A stretch of 64,000 bases of DNA from Leisingera sp. ANG-M7 (lineage in GTDB: Bacteria; Pseudomonadota; Alphaproteobacteria; Rhodobacterales; Rhodobacteraceae). Numbering within the stretch: the first letter of the stretch is position 1; the number at the start of each line of letters is the position of its first letter. The notes below the pieces were generated by a model. That model was not told the DNA's origin. It saw only the letters and a program-made list of their open reading frames with translations, and did not search any database. The stretch spans positions 1-64,000 of the forward strand of contig NZ_JWLI01000007.1 in assembly GCF_000813965.1 (NCBI RefSeq). The letters are read 5' to 3'. This document shows positions 56,216 through 64,000 of the stretch, in pieces. The translations under genes were made by a program, and so were the position numbers.

Positions 56216-59200
56216 ATGCAGGATGGGACATCCGCAGCGGGGGGCGCTGCAAAACAGACAAGGCCCGGTGACATTGCCATTGTCGGGCTGTCGGTAACAG
56301 TGCCGGGCGCCGCATCTGCCGAAGCGTTCTGGCAGAACCTGCGCGCAGGCATTGAATCGATTGAGGTGCTGGACCGCGAAACGCTGCTGGAAAACGGCGA
56401 GCGTGCATCGGTCATGGCCGACCCGAACTATGTGCCCGCCTCGGCCCGGCTGCAGGGATTTGACGAGTTTGACGCCGAATTCTTCGGCTTCAGCCCCAAG
56501 GAAGCCGCGATCCTGGACCCGCAGCACCGCAAGTTCCTGGAGGTGGCCTGGGGGGCGATGGAAAACGCAGGCCATCCGCCCGAAAGCATCAATGGCCCCA
56601 TCGGTGTTTACGCGGGCTGCGGCATGGGCAGCTATTTCTACTTCAATATCTGCTCCAACCCGGGCCTGGTCGATGACGTGGGCATGTTCCTGCTGCGCCA
56701 CACCGGCAACGACAAGGACTTCCTGTCAACCCGCGTGAGCCATGTCTTCGACCTTCATGGCCCTTCGGTGAACGTGCAGACCGCCTGCTCCACATCACTG
56801 GTGGCGGTGCATTACGCCTGCAAGGCCCTGCGCGAAGGCGAGTGCGGTATGGCGCTGGCGGGCGGTGTCACCATCGAGCTGCCGCAGGGCCGCGGCTACC
56901 TTTATAAGGAAAACGAGATCCTTAGTCCGGATGGCCACTGCCATGCGTTCGACCACCGGGCGCAAGGCACGGTCTTCGGCTCCGGTGCCGGCGCTGTGGC
57001 GCTCCGGCGGCTGGAGGATGCGATTGCCGACGGCGATCACATCTGGGCGGTCATCAAGGGTTCTGCCATCAACAACGACGGCGCGGACAAGGCCGGCTAT
57101 CTGGCCCCCTCGGTGGGCGGCCAGTCGGCAGCGGTGCAAATGGCGCTGGAGGCCGCGGGCACCCCGGCGGAGACCATCGACTACGTGGAATGCCACGGCA
57201 CCGGAACTTATCTGGGCGACCCGATCGAAGTCTCCGCCCTGACCGACGCCTACCGCGCCACCACCACTGACACGGGCTATTGCCGCATCGGCTCGGTCAA
57301 GACCAACATCGGCCATCTGGACACCGCGGCGGGCGTTGCCAGCCTCACCAAGACCGCGCTGGCGCTGCATCACAAAGAAATTCCGCCTTCGCTTGGGTAT
57401 GAGGCGCCGAACCCGGCGATTGATTTTGAGACCTCGCCGTTCCGCGTGAACGCCGCCCTCACCCCGTGGACACCGCACAAGGGGCCGCGGCGCGCCGGCA
57501 TCAACTCGCTGGGAGTGGGCGGCACCAATGCGCATCTAATTCTGGAAGAGGCCCCGGAACGCGCGGCCTCGGAAGAAAGCGATTTCCCGTTCCAGATCCT
57601 TTGTGTTTCCGGCCAGTCCAAGGCGGCGCTGGACGCCAACACCCAGGCCCTTGCGGACTATTTGAAATCCAATCCCGCGGCTGATCTGGCCGATATGGCC
57701 TTTACCCTCAAGGAGGGCCGCCGCGGCTTTGCCAAGCGGCGGGTTCTGGTGGCGGAAACCGCTGCCGAAGCCATTGACCTGATTTCAGAAAACGATCCCC
57801 GCAAGGTCTTTACCCACGACCGCCTCAGCGGCAGTCCCGAGGTGGTGTTCATGTTCCCCGGCGGCGGCGCGCAATACGCGGGCATGGCGCGGGATCTATA
57901 CGAGACCGAACCGGTCTTTGCCGAGTGGATGGACCGCGGGCTGGACCATCTGCAGCAGAGCCTCGACTACGATATCCGCGCCATCTGGCTGCCGGAAGCA
58001 GGCGAGGAGGATGCGGCCAACGCCAAGCTGCAGCAGCCCTCGGTGCAGCTGCCGCTGATCATGATCGTCGAATACGCGCTGGCGCAGCTGTGGATCAGCT
58101 GGGGCGTGAAGCCCGCCGCGCTGGTCGGCCACTCAATGGGCGAGAACACCGCCGCCTGCCTGGCCGGTGTGATGTCCTTTGAGGACTGCATTGATCTGGT
58201 CCTCTTGCGCGGGCGGCTGTTTGACACCGTGCCCGCAGGCGGCATGCTGTCCATCGCCCTGCCGCTGGCCGAGGTTGAGGCCATCATCGGCGATGATCTG
58301 GATATCGCCAGCGTGAACGCGCCCTCGCTCACCGCCGTCTCCGGCCCGCAGGAAGCGCTGGACAGGCTGTCGGCAGAGCTGACCGCCCGCGAGGCCGAAC
58401 ACCAGCGCATCCCCATCGACATCGCCGCCCACTCGCGGATGCTGGACGGCATCCTGCAGGACTATGGCGATTTCATCCGCAATCTGACCCTGTCGGCGCC
58501 CGGCCTGCCGGTGATTTCGAACCGCACCGGGGCTGCCTTGACCGCGGAACAGGCCACCAGCGCTGATTACTGGGTCGGCCAGCTGCGCAATACCGTGCGC
58601 TATGCCGATTGTATCGAGACCCTTGCCAAGACCCCGGACCGGGTGTTCCTGGAAGTCGGCCCCGGCAAGGCCCTCAGCGCCTTGGCGCAGATGTCGCCTG
58701 CGGTGAAACAGGGGCAGGTGCTCAGCACGCTGCGCCATCCCGATCAGCAGGTGATGGACGACAGTTATTTTTTCGGCGTCATCGGTCGGCTCTGGGCCTG
58801 CGGGGTGGAGGCCGACTGGCCGCAGATCTGGGGCGAGGCGCGCCGCAACCGCCTGCCTTTGCCGGGCTATGCATTCCAGCGCAGCCGCTATTTCATCGAG
58901 CCGGGGAAACCAGCCGCTGAGAGCGAGGGTGACGCCCCGTCCCGTCACGATGATCTGGGCGAATGGGGCTACCGCCCGGCCTGGCGTCCGCGGCTGGCCG
59001 ATTGCGCGCTGGATGTGGCGCAAGAGCTGGCGCAGGAACTGCACAGCTGGCTGATCTTCGAGGACGAGGCAGGCCACGCCGCCCGCATTGCCGAAAGGCT
59101 GGAGGCTGCAAACCACAGCGTTGTGCGTGTCCGCGCAGGCGACACGTATGCGCAGCTTTCACCCGCCTCCTATATCCTGCCGCCGGAACAGGGCCGCGCC

Positions 59201-62200
59201 GCCTATGGCGCCCTGCTTGCGGATCTGGCAGAGGCCGGGCGACTGCCGGACCGCATCGCGCATTTCTGGCTGGTGACCGAGGGCGAAAGCTTCCGCCCCG
59301 GTTCCTCCTTCTTTGACCGCAACCTTGAGATGGGATTCCATTCCCTGACCGCACTGGCGCAGGAACTGGGCAATGCCGATCTGCCCGGCCCGGCGCATCT
59401 GACGGTCTTTACCACCGGTGCCGCGCAGGTCCGGGATGAGGCGCTGCCCTACCCGGAAAAGGCCATGATCGCAGGCCCGCTTGGGGTGATCCCGCGCGAG
59501 CTGCCGGGGCTGACCTGCGCCGCGGTGGACATCGAACTGCCGCAGACGCCGCGAGGCATATTCGCCCGCCGCAATCCCGAGCAGGCCGATATCACTTCCC
59601 GCCTGCTGGAAGAGCTGATGGCCGATCCCGCCAGCACTTCGGCTGCCTGGCGCGGGGAGAAACGGTTCGAGCTCAGCTGGCGCCCGCAGCCGCTGCCCGA
59701 GCCGGAAACCCCGCCCTTCAAACAGGGCGGCCACTACCTGATCACCGGCGGCTATGGCGGCATCGGCCTGACCATTGCGGACCACCTGATGCGGAACTAC
59801 GGCGCCAGGGTCTCGCTGATCTCCCGCGGCGGTCTGCCGCCGCGCGAGACCTGGGAGCGGTATCTGGCCAGCCACAGCCCGGCCAACCGCACCGCCCAGC
59901 GCATCCGAGCAGTCATGGCGCTGGAGGCGAATGGCAAAGGTGCGGTGCTGCCGCTCGCTGCCGACGTCTGCAACAGCGGCGACCTGCGTGCGGCACGGGA
60001 GCAGGCCGAGGCGGTCTTTGGCCCCGTCACCGGGGTGTTCCATGGGGCCGGCGTCATCCATGACGGTCCGCTGCTGGCCAAGGACGAAGACCAGATCGCC
60101 CGGGTCCTGGCCCCCAAGGTCAGCGGACTGCGGGCGCTTGATACTGTGTTCCCGGACGGCAGCCTGGAGCTGATGGTGCTGTTTTCCTCCTCCTCCACCG
60201 TGACCCGTCCAGCGGGCCAGGTGGATTACATCGCTGCCAACGAATACCTCAACGCCTGGGCCCAGCACCGCGCGGGCGGTCACACGCAGGTCATTGCCGT
60301 GGATTGGGGCGTCTGGGCGGATACCGGCATGGCCGCTGACGCCATGGCAGGGCGCAATGGAAACGCCGGCGCCAGCACGCCCGAGCCCTGCCCGCAGCCG
60401 TTGCTGCAGCAGCAGGCGTTTGATGCCGCGGGCAACCGCATCTTCACCCCCGGCTTCAGCACCGCGGACTGGCTGCTGGATGAGCACCGCACCAAGGATG
60501 GCACCGCGCTGGTGCCCGGCACCGGCTATATCGAAATGGCCGCCGAGGCGTTGGCGGCCATTGGTGTGGAAGATCCTTTCGAGATCCGGGATCTCTACTT
60601 CCTGCGCCCGCTGATTGCAGAAGCAGGCCATCCGCGCGAGGCACTGGTAAAGTTAGAAGCTAATGAAAATGGTTATGAACTGTTTGTTTACTCGGGGTTT
60701 ACAAATGGTTACCGTTTGAATTGTCAGGCAATGCTGGCCTTAACGGCGGCGGCAGAACGCCCCGCCCCCCTCCCCCTCAAGACGATTTTCACCCGATGCC
60801 CGGAGGAGCAGGCGCCTGTTCGCAGGCGCCTGCGTTCCCCGCAGGAGGCGCATCTGAATTTCGGCCCGCGCTGGCATGTGCTGAACCGCGCAGCGCTGGG
60901 GGACGGTGAAGGGATTGCCGCCCTGTCGCTGCCGGATGCGGCGGCTGGCGACGGCTGCCTGCTGCACCCCGGCCTGCTGGATCTGGCCACTGGCTGGGCG
61001 ATGCAGCTGATCCCGGGTTACGAAGGCACCGCGCTGTGGGTGCCAGTCTCCTACGGCACCATCCGGGTCTATGCGCCGCTAACTCAGCAAGTCTTCAGCC
61101 ACATGCGCCTCGCCAGCAGTGATGCCAATGGCTCAGCCGCCTTCGACGTGACCCTGACCGGCCCGGACGGCACCGTGCTTGTGGAAATCGAGGGTTTCCG
61201 GATGCAGCGCCTTGCCGGCGGCTTTGACGCGGCCGCAGAACAGGGCGAGGCGGATGCAACAGCCGCCCAGCTGGGGCTGGAACCCGCCAGCAGCCCGCAG
61301 CCGCTGTCGCCCGAGGAGCGCCGCTTGCAGCTGAATATCTCAAACGGCATCAAGGCAGAGGAAGGCGGTGAGGCTCTGGCCCGCGCCCTGACCGCTGGCT
61401 TGCCGCAGGTGGTGGTTTCCTCACTGGACTTGCCAGCCCTGATCGCCCAAGCGGAGCAAAGCACACCGGCTGAGGCGGAGGCCCAGACATTTGACCGGCC
61501 GCAGCTCGACACCGACTATGTCGCTCCGCGCAACCCGGTGGAAGAGCAGCTGGCAAAGCTGTTTGCCTCGCTCCTGGGCGTCAGCCAGGTCGGTATAGAA
61601 GACAGTTTCTTTGACCTCGGCGGCCACTCCCTGATCGCGGTGCGGCTGTTTGCGCAGGTGAAACGCGCCTTTGATGTGGAATTCCCGCTGTCGGTTCTGT
61701 TCGAGGCGCCCAGCGTTGCCGCGCTGGCGGAACGGATCATTGAACGCACCGGCGGCGGAGTTGCTGAGGAGCCGGGCGGCGGCACGCAGGCTGCCGAAGA
61801 GAAGCCGCAGTTCACCCACCTGGTGCAGCTGCACCCCGGCGACGGCACCGGGCGGCGGCCTTTCTTCCTGGTTGCAGGCATGTTCGGCAACGTGCTGAAC
61901 CTCCGGCACCTGGCGCTGCTGGTGGGCAAGGACCGCCCGGTCTATGGCCTGCAAGCCAAGGGGCTGGTAGGCAGTGATGCGCCGCATGACAGGATTGAGG
62001 ATGCCGCCCGCAGCTGCCTGGACGAGATCCGCCGGATCCAGCCCGAAGGCCCCTATCTGCTGGGCGGCTTCTCCGGCGGCGGCATCACCGCCTATGAGAT
62101 GGCACAGCAGCTGAAGCAGCTGAGCCAGGAAACAGCGGCGCTGATCCTGCTGGATACGCCGCTGCCGGTGCGCCCGGCCCTGTCCCGGCAGGACAAGGCG

Positions 62201-62668
62201 CGGATCAAGCTGGCGGAACTGCGCGGCAAGGGCGTTGGCTACCTTGGTGAATGGGCCAAGAACCGGATCGCCTGGGAGTTTGAAAAACGCCGCGCCAGAC
62301 CGGCGGAAACCGGCGCTTTGCCCGAATTCAACAACCGCAAGATAGAACTGGCCTTCCGTGCGGCAGTCGAAAGCTATGGCCTGAAACCCTGGGATGGCCC
62401 GCTCACCCTGTTCCGCCCGCCCTTGGACCGCAAGTGGCAGGTCTCGGGCGGCAATTGGGTCAGCAGCGAACGCGAATATGTGTTCGCCGACAACGACTGG
62501 ACCTGCTGGGCGCCCGCCGTCGAGGTGGACGAAGTGCCGGGCGACCATGACAGCATGGTGCTGGTGCCGAACGTCAGCGTGCTGGCAGCCGGCGTCAAGA
62601 CGCGGCTCGATACCGCAGACCGGGCAGCAGCCTCCAGCCCGTCCCGCTCCATCCGGGCGGCGGAGTAA
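56216..62668 (+). CDS. Type I polyketide synthase, KS-AT-KR-DH-ACP-TE
   Basis: The 2150-residue single-module synthase has, in order: ketosynthase with C191, H327 and H367 (TACSTS, ECHGTGT, KTNIGHL); acyltransferase with S640 (GHSMGE); ketoreductase with GGYGGIG near 1180 and Y1338/N1342; dehydratase with H1424 and D1589 (HPGLLDLA); acyl carrier protein with S1805 (LGGHSL); and thioesterase with S1953 (GFSGGG) and H2111. There is no enoylreductase or methyltransferase. All catalytic residues I can check are present. KR before DH is the order of iterative PUFA and enediyne synthases. The product should be a beta-reduced, unsaturated acyl chain released by the thioesterase; length is unknown. 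A TTG at 56210 is an alternative start. Codons 1478-1505 are AT-rich. Confidence 0.93.
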   Translation: MQDGTSAAGGAAKQTRPGDIAIVGLSVTVPGAASAEAFWQNLRAGIESIEVLDRETLLENGERASVMADPNYVPASARLQGFDEFDAEFFGFSPKEAAILDPQHRKFLEVAWGAMENAGHPPESINGPIGVYAGCGMGSYFYFNICSNPGLVDDVGMFLLRHTGNDKDFLSTRVSHVFDLHGPSVNVQTACSTSLVAVHYACKALREGECGMALAGGVTIELPQGRGYLYKENEILSPDGHCHAFDHRAQGTVFGSGAGAVALRRLEDAIADGDHIWAVIKGSAINNDGADKAGYLAPSVGGQSAAVQMALEAAGTPAETIDYVECHGTGTYLGDPIEVSALTDAYRATTTDTGYCRIGSVKTNIGHLDTAAGVASLTKTALALHHKEIPPSLGYEAPNPAIDFETSPFRVNAALTPWTPHKGPRRAGINSLGVGGTNAHLILEEAPERAASEESDFPFQILCVSGQSKAALDANTQALADYLKSNPAADLADMAFTLKEGRRGFAKRRVLVAETAAEAIDLISENDPRKVFTHDRLSGSPEVVFMFPGGGAQYAGMARDLYETEPVFAEWMDRGLDHLQQSLDYDIRAIWLPEAGEEDAANAKLQQPSVQLPLIMIVEYALAQLWISWGVKPAALVGHSMGENTAACLAGVMSFEDCIDLVLLRGRLFDTVPAGGMLSIALPLAEVEAIIGDDLDIASVNAPSLTAVSGPQEALDRLSAELTAREAEHQRIPIDIAAHSRMLDGILQDYGDFIRNLTLSAPGLPVISNRTGAALTAEQATSADYWVGQLRNTVRYADCIETLAKTPDRVFLEVGPGKALSALAQMSPAVKQGQVLSTLRHPDQQVMDDSYFFGVIGRLWACGVEADWPQIWGEARRNRLPLPGYAFQRSRYFIEPGKPAAESEGDAPSRHDDLGEWGYRPAWRPRLADCALDVAQELAQELHSWLIFEDEAGHAARIAERLEAANHSVVRVRAGDTYAQLSPASYILPPEQGRAAYGALLADLAEAGRLPDRIAHFWLVTEGESFRPGSSFFDRNLEMGFHSLTALAQELGNADLPGPAHLTVFTTGAAQVRDEALPYPEKAMIAGPLGVIPRELPGLTCAAVDIELPQTPRGIFARRNPEQADITSRLLEELMADPASTSAAWRGEKRFELSWRPQPLPEPETPPFKQGGHYLITGGYGGIGLTIADHLMRNYGARVSLISRGGLPPRETWERYLASHSPANRTAQRIRAVMALEANGKGAVLPLAADVCNSGDLRAAREQAEAVFGPVTGVFHGAGVIHDGPLLAKDEDQIARVLAPKVSGLRALDTVFPDGSLELMVLFSSSSTVTRPAGQVDYIAANEYLNAWAQHRAGGHTQVIAVDWGVWADTGMAADAMAGRNGNAGASTPEPCPQPLLQQQAFDAAGNRIFTPGFSTADWLLDEHRTKDGTALVPGTGYIEMAAEALAAIGVEDPFEIRDLYFLRPLIAEAGHPREALVKLEANENGYELFVYSGFTNGYRLNCQAMLALTAAAERPAPLPLKTIFTRCPEEQAPVRRRLRSPQEAHLNFGPRWHVLNRAALGDGEGIAALSLPDAAAGDGCLLHPGLLDLATGWAMQLIPGYEGTALWVPVSYGTIRVYAPLTQQVFSHMRLASSDANGSAAFDVTLTGPDGTVLVEIEGFRMQRLAGGFDAAAEQGEADATAAQLGLEPASSPQPLSPEERRLQLNISNGIKAEEGGEALARALTAGLPQVVVSSLDLPALIAQAEQSTPAEAEAQTFDRPQLDTDYVAPRNPVEEQLAKLFASLLGVSQVGIEDSFFDLGGHSLIAVRLFAQVKRAFDVEFPLSVLFEAPSVAALAERIIERTGGGVAEEPGGGTQAAEEKPQFTHLVQLHPGDGTGRRPFFLVAGMFGNVLNLRHLALLVGKDRPVYGLQAKGLVGSDAPHDRIEDAARSCLDEIRRIQPEGPYLLGGFSGGGITAYEMAQQLKQLSQETAALILLDTPLPVRPALSRQDKARIKLAELRGKGVGYLGEWAKNRIAWEFEKRRARPAETGALPEFNNRKIELAFRAAVESYGLKPWDGPLTLFRPPLDRKWQVSGGNWVSSEREYVFADNDWTCWAPAVEVDEVPGDHDSMVLVPNVSVLAAGVKTRLDTADRAAASSPSRSIRAAE

Positions 62669-62673
62669 CCATC

Positions 62674-63690
62674 ATGGCCCAGCAGCGCATCCTCATCATC
62701 CTTCTGAATTTCCGTACCCCGGACATGACATTGCAGGCCGCTGAAACGGCGCTGTGCGAGCTGGAAGACCTGCCGGGCGAGCTGTTGATCATCGACAACG
62801 GATCCGGCGACAGCTCCTTTGACCAGATCCGGGCGGCTGCCCGGGCACGCGGCTGGCTGGACAGCAACCGGGTGCGGGTAATCGCCTCGCCGGTGAACGG
62901 CGGCTTTGGCGCAGGCATGAACATCGGCCTCGGCACCGGCCTCGCGGACGGCAGCGCACCAGAGTTCTACTACCTCCTGAACTCCGACGCTTTTGTGCAG
63001 GGGGACACCATCCGCACCCTTCGCGATTTCCTGCTGGAGCGTCCCGGCGCGGGCCTTGCAGGGTCTTATGTGCGCGGCACGGACGGGGCGCCGCACCGCA
63101 CCGCCTTCCGCTTTCCCTCCATCGCGGGCGAATTCGAGGCCAGCGTGCGGACCGGCATCTTCACCCGGCTGCTGAAACCCTGGGTCGTCGCCATGGAGAT
63201 GCCGCAGGCAGAGGTGCAGGTCGACTGGACTGCCGGCGCCAGCCTGATGATCCGGCGCGAGGCGATTGAGGCCGCTGGCGGTTTTGACGAGACTTTCTTC
63301 CTTTACTTTGAAGAGACCGACCTCTGCCGCCGCGCCGCACGGGCGGGCTGGCGCACCCACTATGTGCCCGCCAGCGAAGTGGCGCATATCGGCTCCGCCT
63401 CGACCGGCATGAAGGGCTGGCAGCGCACGCCGCGCTACTGGTTCGACTCGCGCCTGCATTACTTCGTCAAGAACCACGGCCGCGCCTATGCCGCCGCCGC
63501 CACGCTGGCCCGCATCACCGGCAGCCTGATCTATGGCCTGCGCCGCCTGATCCAGAACAAGCCGCAGGCCGATCCGCCGCATTTCCTGCGCGATCTCTGC
63601 CTGCACAGCCTGCGCGCGCCGTTTGCGCCGCGCCACCACCCCACTTCGGAAACGCGCCTCCCTTCTCCGCTTGCAAAGGAGCAGAAATGA
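62674..63690 (+). CDS. Glycosyltransferase family 2 (rhamnosyltransferase-like)
   Basis: The 338-residue protein has ILIILLNFRTPDMTLQAAETAL, IIDNGSGDSSF and SPVNGGFGAGMNIGL at the start, LLNSDAFV (DxD-like) near 100, and the WbbL-type GASLMIRREAIEAAGGFDETFFLYFEETDLCRRAARAGW block near 188-228. It starts five bases after the polyketide synthase stop, so they are cotranscribed. It may glycosylate the polyketide product or a shared glycan. Confidence 0.9.
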   Translation: MAQQRILIILLNFRTPDMTLQAAETALCELEDLPGELLIIDNGSGDSSFDQIRAAARARGWLDSNRVRVIASPVNGGFGAGMNIGLGTGLADGSAPEFYYLLNSDAFVQGDTIRTLRDFLLERPGAGLAGSYVRGTDGAPHRTAFRFPSIAGEFEASVRTGIFTRLLKPWVVAMEMPQAEVQVDWTAGASLMIRREAIEAAGGFDETFFLYFEETDLCRRAARAGWRTHYVPASEVAHIGSASTGMKGWQRTPRYWFDSRLHYFVKNHGRAYAAAATLARITGSLIYGLRRLIQNKPQADPPHFLRDLCLHSLRAPFAPRHHPTSETRLPSPLAKEQK

Positions 63691-64000
63691 CCGCATTCAC
63701 CTGTGCACTGATTGGCAATGAATCCCTTCTGATCGGCTGCGCCGACGCGCTGCTGGCCCGCGGCCACCAGATCCGGCCGGTGGTATCGCAGGATGCCGAC
63801 ATTCGCGCCTGGGCCGCGGACAAGGGGCTGGACATTCTGAACACTCCCGCAGAGCTCAATGGCGGCTTTGACTGGCTGCTGTCGATCGCCAACCTGACGG
63901 TGATCCCGGATGCGGTGCTGGCGCAGGCCGCCAAGGGCGCAGTTAATTTCCACGACGGCCCGCTGCCCCGCTACGCAGGCCTCAACACCCCGAACTGGGC
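63687..64000 (+). CDS. Formyltransferase-like protein, N-terminal part (cut by window end)
   Basis: The first 104 residues are visible. They resemble the N-terminal domain of 10-formyl-THF-dependent formyltransferases: TCALIGNESLLIGCADALLARGH at the start and AVNFHDGPLPRYAGLNTPNW, which corresponds to the catalytic His region of Fmt/ArnA-type enzymes. The start overlaps the glycosyltransferase stop by four bases and AAAGGAG lies five bases upstream. Similar formyltransferase domains can head nonribosomal peptide synthetases or act on amino sugars; the missing part is needed to decide. Confidence 0.75.
   Translation, partial: MTAFTCALIGNESLLIGCADALLARGHQIRPVVSQDADIRAWAADKGLDILNTPAELNGGFDWLLSIANLTVIPDAVLAQAAKGAVNFHDGPLPRYAGLNTPNW

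Noticed and set aside
60485-60520. Suspected inactive dehydratase because the HxxxGxxxxP spacing is one residue longer
   Set aside because: The His, the PGTGY continuation and the downstream Asp at 1589 are all present, and the extra residue lies in a variable turn.

Overview
The window (about 64 kb, GC-rich, densely coding) reads as chromosomal DNA of an alphaproteobacterium of the Rhodobacterales, most likely the Roseobacter group (Leisingera, Phaeobacter or Ruegeria-like). The basis is the Tol-Pal block joined to tilS and ftsH, the ruvC-ruvA-ruvB order, a phosphatidylcholine synthase, DUF484 coupled to xerC, full CtrA boxes (TTAA-N7-TTAA) and protein sequences resembling that group as I remember them. 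No database search was possible.

Layout. 0.2-17 kb is mostly on the minus strand: a MOSC protein, then ybgC-tolQRAB-pal-cpoB-tilS-ftsH read right to left, thpR, a conserved unknown, ruvCAB, a DUF1127 gene (+), prmA and an MFS transporter. 17.3-24 kb carries priA, a transaldolase-like gene, DUF484-xerC, a small cysteine-rich protein, pcs and a methylguanine methyltransferase. 24-28 kb is an accessory-looking block: two small unknown proteins, two tandem secreted LysM plus solute-binding-domain proteins and a single-span membrane protein. Three perfect CtrA boxes stand before three of its transcription units. 28-39.5 kb holds ileS, a DUF2269 protein, an SDR plus membrane fusion, a truncated haemoglobin, the ycjX-GNAT-ycjF-like operon, truA, a NYN nuclease-like protein and a GhrA-type reductase. 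39.5-45.6 kb has a GFA protein, a lone gcvH, a glutamine-synthetase-like gene divergent from an IclR regulator, a GAPDH, a membrane protein and a small winged-helix protein.

From 46 kb to the right edge, tamA-tamB is followed by a glycan and polyketide locus: two glycosyltransferases, a convergent WecG/TagA glycosyltransferase, a Wzy/O-antigen-ligase-like polymerase, a 2150-residue one-module type I polyketide synthase, another glycosyltransferase and a formyltransferase-like gene cut by the window end. The synthase has the order KS-AT-KR-DH-ACP-TE, with KR before DH as in iterative PUFA and enediyne synthases. This locus is the best candidate for an undescribed system: a surface glycan or glycolipid carrying a polyketide-derived acyl group.

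Other observations of interest: two short AT-rich, atypical-codon patches inside otherwise GC-rich genes (ileS and the polyketide synthase), an IclR-type palindrome filling the 17-bp spacer of a promoter, three 11-bp phased repeats after truA, and a 434-bp intergenic region rich in inverted repeats before tamA. No tRNA, rRNA, CRISPR array, insertion sequence or prophage was recognised.
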